35,173 bases of DNA from Candidatus Cryptobacteroides faecigallinarum (GTDB taxonomy: Bacteria > Bacteroidota > Bacteroidia > Bacteroidales > UBA932). Numbering within the stretch: the first letter of the stretch is position 1; the number at the start of each line of letters is the position of its first letter. Positions 9,431-17,637 of this stretch are shown here, one piece after another. The position numbers were made by a program, and so were the translations under genes. The notes below the pieces were generated by a model that had not been told where the DNA came from, did no database searches, and was given only the letters and a program-made list of their open reading frames with translations. Location of the stretch: positions 1 through 35,173 of the forward strand of contig JADIMD010000100.1 in the NCBI GenBank assembly GCA_017695015.1, written 5' to 3'.

Positions 9431-11896
9431 ATGAAGAAACTGGACCAGTTCATACTCAAATCATTCATAGGACCGTTCGTAGCGATCCTCCTCGTCGTCA
9501 TATTCATCCTGATGATGCAGTTCCTCTGGCTGTATATCGACGAACTGGTGGGCAAAGGTCTTAGTTTCAAGGTTATACTCGAATTCCTCGGATGGGGCAG
9601 TATCACATTGATTCCTCTGTCCCTTCCTCTTGCAACCCTTCTGGCGTCGATGATGACGCTCGGCACCCTCGGTGAGAACAACGAGCTTCTTGCGATCAAG
9701 GCCGCCGGAATTTCCCTGAAAAGAGTGCTTGTCCCGCTGATCTGCGCATCTGCAGTAATCAGCGTCGGGGCATTCTTCATTTCCAACGACCTCATTCCTG
9801 TCGCCTACAACAAGATTTTCACCTTGAGGGATGACATAGGCAGGACAAAGGAAGAAATCAAGATTCCTACAGGGACATTCTATGACGGAATCGACGGATA
9901 TGTGCTCAGGGTAGATTCGAGGAATGACGATACCGGGATGATGTACGGGGTGATGGTCTACAACCACACCGGCAAAAAGGGCAACACAAGCCTCACTCTC
10001 GCCGATTCGGCGATGATGAAGATGACCGAGGACAAGAAGGCCCTGACATTCACTCTGTTCAGCGGAGGCAACTATGAGGAGACCAACACCAGGAAATTCA
10101 GGGACACCACCCTGCAGCTCCAGAAGATAGATTTCCAGAAGCAGTCCCTTGTGATACCGCTGGAAAACTATGCTTTCCAGAAATCCGAGGACACGAGATT
10201 CGACGATGAGGTCAAATCCATGAATCTCAAACAGCTGGAACACAGCCAGGACTCTATCGGAGGGCTTGCCGGCACTACCCGCCAGGATCAGCTGAAGACT
10301 CTGACAAGAGACAGGACAATCAGGTTCAACTCGCAGCTCGACACCGCAAAGAAGACCAGCATCACTTCCGGATTCGACTACGCTGCGATAGAAAAGGAAT
10401 TTGACATAGACGACGAAATAAAATTCCGCCAGCAGGCGCTCAACAGCGTCAATGAATACATATCCACATTGACCACCTTTTCAAGGGAGACTTACCATTA
10501 TAACTTCCTGCTGAGGAGAATCGATGTCGAGATTCTTAAAAAATTCGCCCTCGCCATCGCCTGCTTCATCTTTTTCTTTATCGGAGCCCCTCTCGGTGCG
10601 CTGATCAGGAAAGGAGGGCTCGGTACACCTGCCATTATTTCCGTACTGTTCTTCGTGCTGTACTGGGTAATCGACATTACGGGAACCAAGCTGGCCAATG
10701 ACGGAGCCGTATCTGCCGGAATGGGAGTGTTCATTTCGTCCTATGTACTTTTCCCTCTGGGGATGTTCCTGACCTACAAGGCTATAAATGATTCATCAAT
10801 TCTGAATATGGAAAAAGTCGGAATACTGGTAAAGAAACTCAAGAACGCCGTCCTCGGAAGGCTCAGGAAGACCCGCATCGTATTTATGGGTACACCTGAA
10901 TTTGCCGTGGCTTCACTGGATGCCCTGAAGCAGAACGGCTACAACATAGCAGGCGTCGTGACTGTGGCCGACAAGGCAAGCGGAAGAGGCATGAAAATAC
11001 ACGAAAGTGCAGTCAAGAAGTATGCTGTCGAGCACAATATCCCTGTACTGCAGCCAGTTTCGCTGAAAGACCCGGAATTCCTTGAGGCTCTCAGCTCATG
11101 GAAAGCAGATCTTTTCGTTGTAGTAGCCTTCAGGATGCTTCCTAAAGTCGTATGGGAAATGCCGAGGCTCGGGACATTCAACCTGCATGCCGCCCTGCTT
11201 CCGCAATACAGAGGCGCAGCACCTATCAACTGGGCCGTCATCAACGGTGACCACATGACAGGCGTCACGACATTCATGATCGACGACGGGATGGACACGG
11301 GGCACATCATCTACCGCGAACAGTGCAGGATAGAGGACACCGACACGGCCGGAGACCTGCATGACAAGCTCATGGAAATCGGGGCAAGAATCGTGGTGCA
11401 GACAGTGGATTCAATTATAGACAAGAATATAGAGCTCCGTCTCCAGAAGAGCTTCATCCAGGGCTCTGAAGTCCTCAGACCGGCACCTAAACTTACCCGT
11501 GAGCTGTGCCACATAGACTGGAACGACAGCACGAAGCACATATACAATCTGATACGCGGTCTCAGCCCTGTGCCTGCGGCATTCACGGAGCTCACAGCAC
11601 CGGACAAGGAACCTGTACAGATGAAAATTTACTACGGGGAGCAGGTGACAGGACAAGACTATCTCAAGATACTGGCAGAGAACGGTCGCGAATCTGCCCC
11701 TGCCGGGACTGTACTTTCTGACGGCAAGAGTTACCTTGCCATTTCCACTGCCGACGGGGCGATTTCCGTCAAGGACCTTCAGCTGGCAGGGAAACGGAGG
11801 ATGGAGGTCAAGGATTTCCTGATCGGATTCCGCGACCCGACATCATACGGAACTTCAGCCGGGACTTCATCCGCCTTACTTGGAAAACATATCTGA
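9431..11896 (+). CDS. Fusion: LptF/LptG-family permease + methionyl-tRNA formyltransferase
   Basis: A single 821-residue frame without an internal stop. Residues 1 to about 460 are an LptF/LptG (YjgP/YjgQ) permease: three N-terminal membrane helices, a large periplasmic domain (about 125-365) and three C-terminal helices. This is the membrane part of the LptBFG transporter that extracts lipopolysaccharide from the inner membrane. Residues about 480-821 are a complete Fmt, which formylates Met-tRNA(fMet). Fmt begins with the RIVFMGTPEFA signature; catalytic residues N584, H586 (FNLHAALLP) and D622 (GMDTGH) and the C-terminal tRNA-binding domain are present. No start codon exists at the usual Fmt start; the nearest in-frame upstream ATG is at 10808 (residue 460), so separate internal initiation is possible. 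LptF/G C-termini are cytoplasmic, so a tethered Fmt would be on the correct side. Confidence 0.93.
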   Translation: MKKLDQFILKSFIGPFVAILLVVIFILMMQFLWLYIDELVGKGLSFKVILEFLGWGSITLIPLSLPLATLLASMMTLGTLGENNELLAIKAAGISLKRVLVPLICASAVISVGAFFISNDLIPVAYNKIFTLRDDIGRTKEEIKIPTGTFYDGIDGYVLRVDSRNDDTGMMYGVMVYNHTGKKGNTSLTLADSAMMKMTEDKKALTFTLFSGGNYEETNTRKFRDTTLQLQKIDFQKQSLVIPLENYAFQKSEDTRFDDEVKSMNLKQLEHSQDSIGGLAGTTRQDQLKTLTRDRTIRFNSQLDTAKKTSITSGFDYAAIEKEFDIDDEIKFRQQALNSVNEYISTLTTFSRETYHYNFLLRRIDVEILKKFALAIACFIFFFIGAPLGALIRKGGLGTPAIISVLFFVLYWVIDITGTKLANDGAVSAGMGVFISSYVLFPLGMFLTYKAINDSSILNMEKVGILVKKLKNAVLGRLRKTRIVFMGTPEFAVASLDALKQNGYNIAGVVTVADKASGRGMKIHESAVKKYAVEHNIPVLQPVSLKDPEFLEALSSWKADLFVVVAFRMLPKVVWEMPRLGTFNLHAALLPQYRGAAPINWAVINGDHMTGVTTFMIDDGMDTGHIIYREQCRIEDTDTAGDLHDKLMEIGARIVVQTVDSIIDKNIELRLQKSFIQGSEVLRPAPKLTRELCHIDWNDSTKHIYNLIRGLSPVPAAFTELTAPDKEPVQMKIYYGEQVTGQDYLKILAENGRESAPAGTVLSDGKSYLAISTADGAISVKDLQLAGKRRMEVKDFLIGFRDPTSYGTSAGTSSALLGKHI

Positions 11897-11897
11897 T

Positions 11898-12560
11898 ATG
11901 GGAAAAAGCGTGGCAATCATAGGCAACGGTCTGTTCCCCAAAAAGGAATATCCGCTATACCTGCTGTCCCAGGCGGATTACATCATCTGCTGTGACGGGG
12001 CATTCAACAGTTACATGAGATATTCGGCTTCATACAGGAACGGGAGGCTTCCGGATATGATTGTCGGAGACATGGATTCGCTTTCCCCCGCATCGCAGAA
12101 AAAGTATCAGGATATCATAGTCAGATACAGCGAGCAGGAGACGAATGACCAGACAAAGGCATTCAACTACGCCATAGACCATTTCAAGGACATCTCAGAC
12201 ATATTCTTCCTCGCCTCCACCGGCAAGCGTGAAGACCATACAATAGGCAATATCTCCCTGCTTATGGAATACGCCAGGGAACGGGATCTCCAGTCTATGG
12301 GGATAAATATCCAGATGGTATCCGATTTCGCCACAATCTTCCCTGTCACTGACAGCACGGAGATAGAATGCGGACAAGGGAGGAAAATCTCGATAATTAC
12401 ACCTGACAACAGTCTGAAGATACATTCCGAAGGTCTGAAATGGCCTTTGGACAATGTGGTCTTCGACAACTGGTGGAAGGCCACTCTCAACAGGGCCACT
12501 GAAGACACTGTGAAACTTGAGTTCAGCCACAAGTCCATTGCCATCATTATTCTGGACTGA
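11898..12560 (+). CDS. Thiamine pyrophosphokinase
   Basis: A 220-residue enzyme making thiamine diphosphate from thiamine and ATP. Seen motifs are the N-terminal AIIGNGLFP strand-loop, IICCDGA, the acidic IVGDMDSL metal-binding loop, QETNDQTKAF, and STGKREDHTIGN. A C-terminal beta domain contains the family's SEGLKWPLD segment. The start is placed at ATG 11898, one base after the stop of the permease-Fmt fusion; an upstream in-frame ATG at 11880 would lie inside that gene. The tight spacing implies translational coupling with fmt. No TPP riboswitch is visible upstream, so thiamine-dependent control is not apparent. Confidence 0.93.
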   Translation: MGKSVAIIGNGLFPKKEYPLYLLSQADYIICCDGAFNSYMRYSASYRNGRLPDMIVGDMDSLSPASQKKYQDIIVRYSEQETNDQTKAFNYAIDHFKDISDIFFLASTGKREDHTIGNISLLMEYARERDLQSMGINIQMVSDFATIFPVTDSTEIECGQGRKISIITPDNSLKIHSEGLKWPLDNVVFDNWWKATLNRATEDTVKLEFSHKSIAIIILD

Positions 12561-12591
12561 TTGGTTTTTCAAGGCAAATTCACTATTTTTG
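12561..12591 (+). promoter_or_regulatory. Promoter of ilvA (TTGG - 19 bp - TATTTTTG)
   Basis: A perfect TAnnTTTG box (TATTTTTG, 12584-12591) lies 22 bp before the ilvA ATG. A TTGG at 12561-12564 is spaced 19 bp upstream, matching the Bacteroidota -33/-7 layout apart from one base. The leader is too short for a transcription attenuator. Confidence 0.6.
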
Positions 12592-12613
12592 GGCACGAAA
12601 AATAACACACGAT

Positions 12614-13873
12614 ATGGCCAATGAAAAATATTTTCCTTCTGTGAAGGATATCGAAAAAGCATCAGAGACTCTCTCTGAAATCCTGGAGCCAACCATGCTC
12701 CAGAAAAACACGAATCTTTCTGAAAGATTTGACTGCGAGGTATACCTCAAAAGGGAAGACCTGCAGATGGTCCGTTCTTACAAGATCCGCGGTGCATACA
12801 ACAAGATAAGGTCTCTATCCCCTGAAGTCCTGAAATACGGGATCGTATGTGCCAGTGCCGGGAACCACGCCCAGGGTGTGGCATTCTCCTGCAACAAGCT
12901 GCACATCATGGGCTCCATCTATATGCCGACCACCACTCCGAGGCAGAAGATCGATTCAGTGAAGATGTTCGGAAAAGAATATGTGGACATAGTGCTTACC
13001 GGAGATACATTCGACGCCGCAAACACGGCAGCCATCGAATACGCGAAGAGGAGCGGCAAGACATTCATACCTCCTTTCGATGACAAGAAAATCATAGAGG
13101 GACAGGGCACGATAGGATACGAGATGACAAAGCAGATAGAGACGCCTCTGGACTATGTATTCATTCCTATCGGAGGAGGCGGACTGGCTTCCGGTGTAGG
13201 CGCATATCTGAAACAGAAATGGCCGGAGACCAAGATCATAGGAGTAGAGCCTGCAGGAGCTGCCAGCATGAAGGCATCCATCGAGAACGGACATGTTACA
13301 GAGCTGGAAAGCATCGACAAGTTTGTGGACGGGGCAGCGGTCAAGAAAGCCGGAGAGCTGACTTATGAAGTATGCCGTCAGGTGCTCGATGACATAATTC
13401 CTGTACCTGAAGGAGCTGTCTGCACCACCATCATAGAGATGTACAACAAAAACGCCATCGTAGTCGAGCCTGCAGGAGCACTTTCTGTCGCAGCATTGAG
13501 GTTCTACGCAGACAAGATCAAGGGCAAGAGAGTCGGATGCATCGTCAGCGGCAGCAACAACGACATCATCAGGATGGAGGAAATCAGAGAAAAATCCATG
13601 CTGTATGAAGGACTGAAACATTACTTCATCGTCAATTTCCCTCAGCGTCCGGGCGCTATCCTGACTTTCATCCGCGACATTATCGGACCGACTGACGAGC
13701 TGGTGTATATCCAGTACATCAAGCAGACCAACAAGGAGGAGGGACCTGCCCTCATCGGAATCGAAGTGGCAAGCAAGGACGACTTCCATGCACTGCTCAA
13801 AAGGATGGAAGCCAACAATGTGCTCTACGAATACATCAACGACAACAATAAATTACTCGAAATACTTATCTGA
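12614..13873 (+). CDS. ilvA: Threonine ammonia-lyase (threonine deaminase)
   Basis: A 419-residue PLP enzyme converting threonine to 2-oxobutanoate, the first step towards isoleucine. The PLP lysine is K57 in VRSYKIRGAY. The phosphate- and substrate-binding loops SAGNHAQG, IGGGGLASG and VSGSNND are all present. The last 90 or so residues (from about HYFIVNFPQRPGAILTF) are an ACT-like domain, the short single-ACT arrangement common in Bacteroidota and in Corynebacterium-type IlvA, rather than the two-ACT Escherichia coli IlvA. The adjacent ilvE, 2 bp downstream, supports a biosynthetic role over a catabolic one. No ilvBN, ilvC or ilvD gene is in the window. Confidence 0.95.
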   Translation: MANEKYFPSVKDIEKASETLSEILEPTMLQKNTNLSERFDCEVYLKREDLQMVRSYKIRGAYNKIRSLSPEVLKYGIVCASAGNHAQGVAFSCNKLHIMGSIYMPTTTPRQKIDSVKMFGKEYVDIVLTGDTFDAANTAAIEYAKRSGKTFIPPFDDKKIIEGQGTIGYEMTKQIETPLDYVFIPIGGGGLASGVGAYLKQKWPETKIIGVEPAGAASMKASIENGHVTELESIDKFVDGAAVKKAGELTYEVCRQVLDDIIPVPEGAVCTTIIEMYNKNAIVVEPAGALSVAALRFYADKIKGKRVGCIVSGSNNDIIRMEEIREKSMLYEGLKHYFIVNFPQRPGAILTFIRDIIGPTDELVYIQYIKQTNKEEGPALIGIEVASKDDFHALLKRMEANNVLYEYINDNNKLLEILI

Positions 13874-13875
13874 TC

Positions 13876-14916
13876 ATGGAAAACATCAACTGGGACAATC
13901 TGGGGTTCGCCTACAGGAAAACAGCCACAATCCTGAAATGCTCATACAGCAACGGGGCATGGGGCGAAATCGAAAGCCTGACTGATGACAACATCACCAT
14001 CAGCTCATTTGCTGGCTGCCTCCACTACAGCATCGAATGTTTTGAAGGACTGAAAGCATTCAGGGGCAAGGACGGAAAGATCAGAATTTTCAGACCGGAA
14101 GAAAATGCCAGAAGGCTTCAGGCCTCCGCTGCTTCTCTGTTCATTCCGGCACCATCCGAGGAACTCTTCATATCGATGTGCAAACGGCTCGTAAAGGAGA
14201 ACATCGACTATCTTCCTCCATACGGGCACAATGCATCGCTCTATATCAGGCCTACACTGGTCGGCTCCAATCCTCAGCTTGGAGTCAAGTCTTCCAGTGA
14301 AGTGACTCTCTACATGCTCTGCTCGCCGGTAGGCGCATATGTAGGAGGGACCTTGCAGCCATGCAATGCAGTCATTGCAAGAAACCATGACAGGGCCGCT
14401 ACTTACGGGACAGGCAGATTCAAGGTAGGAGGGAACTATGCAGCTTCCCTGTATGCGCTGAACATAGCGCATCAGCAGGGGTATGCGGCTGTACTTCACC
14501 TTGATCCTGCTCAGCATAAATACATCGACGAGTTCAACTCATCCAATTTCTTCGGTATTCACGGGAACACATATGTAACCCCTCTATCAGACTCCATCCT
14601 GCCTTCCATCACCAACAAGTCTCTCGTAACAGTAGCAGAGCATCTCGGGATGACAGTGGAAAGGAGACCTGTACTCGTGGAAGAGATGGAAATGTTTGAA
14701 GAAGTAGGAGAATGCGGCACTGCCGTAGTCATCACCCCTGTTTCATACATAGACGACAAGTGCAAGCTCGAAGACGAGAAAATCAGCAAGAGATACACAT
14801 TCTATTCAGAGACAGAATGCGGACCTAAGAGCCTGAAGCTCTACAAGATGATCACTGGCATCCAGTACGGGGAGATAGAAGATCCGTTCGGCTGGTGTAC
14901 CTTCGTAGAAGAATAG
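13876..14916 (+). CDS. ilvE: Branched-chain amino acid aminotransferase
   Basis: A 346-residue fold-type IV PLP aminotransferase, of the longer class resembling eukaryotic and Bacillus-type BCATs. It interconverts Leu, Ile and Val with their 2-oxoacids. The catalytic lysine is K183 in TGRFKVGGNYAAS. The LHYSIECFEGLKAFRG segment, the RPEENARRLQ segment, and the EFNSSNFFGI and ECGTAVVITPV segments are characteristic. It starts 2 bp after ilvA, making an ilvA-ilvE operon covering the first and last steps of isoleucine synthesis. A strong hairpin terminator follows. Confidence 0.96.
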   Translation: MENINWDNLGFAYRKTATILKCSYSNGAWGEIESLTDDNITISSFAGCLHYSIECFEGLKAFRGKDGKIRIFRPEENARRLQASAASLFIPAPSEELFISMCKRLVKENIDYLPPYGHNASLYIRPTLVGSNPQLGVKSSSEVTLYMLCSPVGAYVGGTLQPCNAVIARNHDRAATYGTGRFKVGGNYAASLYALNIAHQQGYAAVLHLDPAQHKYIDEFNSSNFFGIHGNTYVTPLSDSILPSITNKSLVTVAEHLGMTVERRPVLVEEMEMFEEVGECGTAVVITPVSYIDDKCKLEDEKISKRYTFYSETECGPKSLKLYKMITGIQYGEIEDPFGWCTFVEE

Positions 14917-14940
14917 GCACAACCACAGCTAAATTGAAAT

Positions 14941-14973
14941 GACCCCTGAAAGACTTGCTGACTTTCGGGGGTC
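14941..14973. terminator. Bidirectional hairpin terminator between ilvE and the MFS gene
   Basis: Twelve-base arms (14941-14952 and 14962-14973), with one T-G wobble, enclose a 9-nt loop. On the plus strand ATCTTATT follows. The convergent genes ilvE and the transporter end 24 and 21 bp away, so the element can serve both. Confidence 0.8.
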
Positions 14974-14994
14974 ATCTTATTGTAATGGACCTAT

Positions 14995-16278
14995 CTATGC
15001 GATCTTGGAATACGGTCCTTTACCTGGATTCTTGAAACAGATTGCGAACAGGACAGCCACGACAAGGGCATAACCGGCAAACACAAACCATGCAGCGCTC
15101 CAGTTAGGGACTGCGGCCTCATAGACGAAATGGTTCACCACAGCCTGGGCGGAAAGAGTCCCGATGGTAGCTCCGATACCATTTGTCATCAGCATAAAAA
15201 GCCCCTGCGCACTTGACTTTATCGCGTCTGAAGACCTCTGCTCCACATACAGGGCGCCAGAAATATTGAAAAAGTCGAATGCCACCCCATAGACAATCAT
15301 CGAAAGGACGAACATCCATACTCCCGAGCCCGGATCACCGAGACCGAAAAGTCCAAAACGGAATACCCAGGCAATCATGGCTATCAGCATGACCCTCTTG
15401 ATTCCGAAAAACTTCATCGCCACAGGAATCAGCAGGATGCCGAGAGTCTCGGACATCTGCGATATGGAAATAAGGGCATTTGCATTTTTCGCTCCCCATG
15501 TACCTGCAAATTCAGGAACTTCCTTGAAATGCGAGATGAAAGGATTGGCAAAACCGTTGGTAATCTGGAGGGCGACTCCGAGAAGCATCGAAAAAATGAA
15601 GAAAGTAGCCATCCCCCGGTCCTTGAAAAGCCTGAAAGCCTTTGCACCCAGGGCATCTGCAATGCTCTGCGACTCCTGCTGTCTGTTCACAGGGCAAGCA
15701 GGGAGGGTAAAGCAATACAGGAACAGCAGCACACCAATGACTCCCGAAACGAAGAACTGGTTGTAGGTATGCTGGAACTGGACTCCGGCACCGTCAGTCA
15801 TGAAATTGACAAACAGCATGCTGCATATGAAGCCCACCGTACCGAAGACCCTGACAGGAGGGAAATCCTTGACCGTGTCAAAGCCGTTCTTGCCGAGAAC
15901 CCTGAAAGCCACCGAGTTGGACAATGCTATGGTCGGCATGTAGAAAGCCACGCTGAGGGAATATAACGGGAAGAGTATCCCGAATCTGACATCAGATCCT
16001 GCATTGAGCCCGTAATACCCGGCCGCAATCATGGCCGCCCCGGCAATCAGATGACAGAATCCGAGGAGCCTCTGCGCAGGAATATACTTGTCCGCTATGA
16101 TACCTATTATTGCAGGCATGAACATGGAGACTATGCCCTGCATTGCATAAAATAACCCTATCTTCTCGGCAAGACCTGCCGTCACAAGATAACTGCCCAT
16201 GGATGTGAGGTATGCTCCCCACACTGCCCACTGCAGAAAATTCATAAGGATCAGTCTGATCCGAACCGCTTTATTCAT
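14995..16278 (-). CDS. MFS transporter, nucleoside:H+ symporter (NupG-like) family
   Basis: An integral membrane protein of about 427 residues with roughly twelve hydrophobic helices. The N-terminal MNFLQWAVWGAYLTSMGSYL and GIIADKYIPAQRLLGF segments, and the later YVEQRSSDAIKSSAQGLF segment, fit the nucleoside:H+ symporter family (NupG/XapB relatives, TC 2.A.1.10), probably importing nucleosides into the cytoplasm. The ATG at 16278 (MNKAVRIRL) is preferred to an in-frame ATG at 16296, because the family begins with a short basic stretch before helix 1. The gene stands alone, with its own -7 box upstream and a shared terminator downstream. The exact substrate cannot be read from the sequence. 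Confidence 0.85.
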   Translation of the reverse strand: MNKAVRIRLILMNFLQWAVWGAYLTSMGSYLVTAGLAEKIGLFYAMQGIVSMFMPAIIGIIADKYIPAQRLLGFCHLIAGAAMIAAGYYGLNAGSDVRFGILFPLYSLSVAFYMPTIALSNSVAFRVLGKNGFDTVKDFPPVRVFGTVGFICSMLFVNFMTDGAGVQFQHTYNQFFVSGVIGVLLFLYCFTLPACPVNRQQESQSIADALGAKAFRLFKDRGMATFFIFSMLLGVALQITNGFANPFISHFKEVPEFAGTWGAKNANALISISQMSETLGILLIPVAMKFFGIKRVMLIAMIAWVFRFGLFGLGDPGSGVWMFVLSMIVYGVAFDFFNISGALYVEQRSSDAIKSSAQGLFMLMTNGIGATIGTLSAQAVVNHFVYEAAVPNWSAAWFVFAGYALVVAVLFAICFKNPGKGPYSKIA

Positions 16279-16330
16279 CTTTGTCCAGTTTATCAATCAT
16301 GTGTAGCCCATGCCGCAAGGCACAGGATAA

Positions 16331-16338
16331 CAAATATA
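16331..16338 (-). promoter_or_regulatory. Bacteroidota -7 box (TATATTTG) for the MFS gene
   Basis: The minus strand reads TATATTTG 52 bp upstream of the start codon. A TTTG 12 bp further upstream is too close to be a regular -33 element. Confidence 0.4.
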
Positions 16339-16402
16339 GTGGAATTTATCCAAACTTTTCCGTTATCATGACGAATTTTCCCCATATAAGATAAGGCGGA
16401 TA

Positions 16403-16431
16403 TTTGCGAGGTGAATTTTTTACTATCTTTG
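16403..16431 (+). promoter_or_regulatory. Promoter of tgt (TTTG - 17 bp - TATCTTTG)
   Basis: A perfect -7 box TATCTTTG at 16424-16431 has a TTTG 17 bp upstream (16403-16406), slightly shorter than the usual 19-21 bp. Within the leader, ACTGTC (16446-16451) and GACAGT (16458-16463) form a 6-bp hairpin close to the expected 5' end of the transcript. Confidence 0.55.
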
Positions 16432-16478
16432 GGCTCTGATTTTACACTGTCTGAAACGACAGTCCGGACAAAATAGAA

Positions 16479-17615
16479 ATGAAATTTGTCAAGACAGCAG
16501 CCGACACCCGGTCAAGCGCAAGATGCGGAGTGATAACGACCGGACACGGAGAAATACATACACCCATTTTCATGCCTGTAGGCACTGTAGGCTCCGTCAA
16601 AGGAGTCTACCACAGGGATCTTAAAGAGGACATAGGTGCAGAGATAATTCTCGGCAACACCTATCATCTCTATCTGCGCCCGGGGCTGGATACCTTCCGC
16701 AAGGCCGGAGGGCTGCACAAGTTCATCTCGTGGGACAGGCCTATTCTGACGGACAGCGGCGGATTCCAGGTATTTTCGCTGGCTCCCATCAGGAAATTCG
16801 CGAAAGACGGCAGCGGAGTGACATTTTCATCCCATATTGACGGATCAAGGCATACTTTTACCCCCGAGAACAACATGGACACCCAAAGGGCTATCGGGGC
16901 TGACATTGTAATGGCTCTTGACGAATGCACTCCGGGCGATGCAGACTACAGATATGCCAAGGAATCCCTTCTGAGGACTCAGGCGTGGCTCGAAAGGTGT
17001 ATCAGACGCTTCGACGAGACAGAACCTCTGTACGGATACTCTCAGGCCCTGTTCCCTATCATCCAGGGATGCATATATCCTGACCTCCGGAAAGCCGCGG
17101 TAGAACACGCAGCCGCCTTTGACAGGGAAGGATATGCAATCGGCGGTCTTGCAGTAGGAGAACCTACGGAAAAGATGTATGAAATGCTGGAAACAGTATG
17201 CCCGATACTTCCTGACGACAAGCCAAGATATCTGATGGGCGTCGGGACTCCGGCAAACCTCCTCGAAGGCATAGAGAGAGGTGTGGACATGTTCGACTGC
17301 GTGATGCCTACCCGCAACGGGAGAAACGGCATGCTTTTCACATGGGACGGCATCATGAACATGCGCAATCTCAAATGGGCGGATGATTTCTCCCCGATAG
17401 ACCCGAAAGGAACATCATTTGTGGACAGGACTTATTCGAAGGCATACCTGCGCCATCTTTTCGTGGCCGGAGAAATGTTTGCAGGCCAGATCGCCAGCGA
17501 GCACAACCTTGCTTTCTACCTTGAACTGACAAGGCAGGCAAGGCAGCACATAATCGCCGGAGATTTCAAGCCATGGAAAGACGAGGTGGTGAAAAAAGTC
17601 ATGACCAGACTGTAA
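16479..17615 (+). CDS. tgt: tRNA-guanine transglycosylase (queuine/preQ1)
   Basis: A 378-residue TIM-barrel enzyme that exchanges guanine-34 of GUN-anticodon tRNAs for a deazaguanine on the way to queuosine. The general acid/base D92 (TDSGGFQVFS) and the nucleophile D273 (DMFDCVMPTRNGRNG) are present. The C-terminal YSKAYLRHL and EHNLAFYL blocks align with the family. The three cysteines of the structural zinc site (CxCxxC in E. coli Tgt) are replaced by G311, S313 and D316, while the fourth ligand H342 remains. A permease gene of the LptF/G family follows 22 bp later; this tgt-lpt pair is common in Bacteroidota. Other queuosine genes are not in the window. Confidence 0.96.
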   Translation: MKFVKTAADTRSSARCGVITTGHGEIHTPIFMPVGTVGSVKGVYHRDLKEDIGAEIILGNTYHLYLRPGLDTFRKAGGLHKFISWDRPILTDSGGFQVFSLAPIRKFAKDGSGVTFSSHIDGSRHTFTPENNMDTQRAIGADIVMALDECTPGDADYRYAKESLLRTQAWLERCIRRFDETEPLYGYSQALFPIIQGCIYPDLRKAAVEHAAAFDREGYAIGGLAVGEPTEKMYEMLETVCPILPDDKPRYLMGVGTPANLLEGIERGVDMFDCVMPTRNGRNGMLFTWDGIMNMRNLKWADDFSPIDPKGTSFVDRTYSKAYLRHLFVAGEMFAGQIASEHNLAFYLELTRQARQHIIAGDFKPWKDEVVKKVMTRL

Positions 17616-17637
17616 ATAAATTTTTAAGGCACGGGAA

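Noticed and set aside
9431..11896. Sequencing frameshift as the cause of the permease-Fmt fusion
   Set aside because: Both halves are in the same frame with no lost or repeated family segment at the join. A lost stop codon, rather than an indel, would be required; it still deserves a read-level check.
12614..14916. Catabolic threonine dehydratase pathway with pflB (propionate formation)
   Set aside because: ilvA is paired with ilvE and has an ACT-like regulatory domain, and pflB lies 7 kb away behind its own promoter, so a shared catabolic operon is not supported.
16440..16478. Possible preQ1 riboswitch in the tgt leader
   Set aside because: The hairpin followed by an A-rich stretch is suggestive for a queuosine gene, but the loop lacks the C-rich aptamer core and the A-rich pseudoknot partner of preQ1-I riboswitches.
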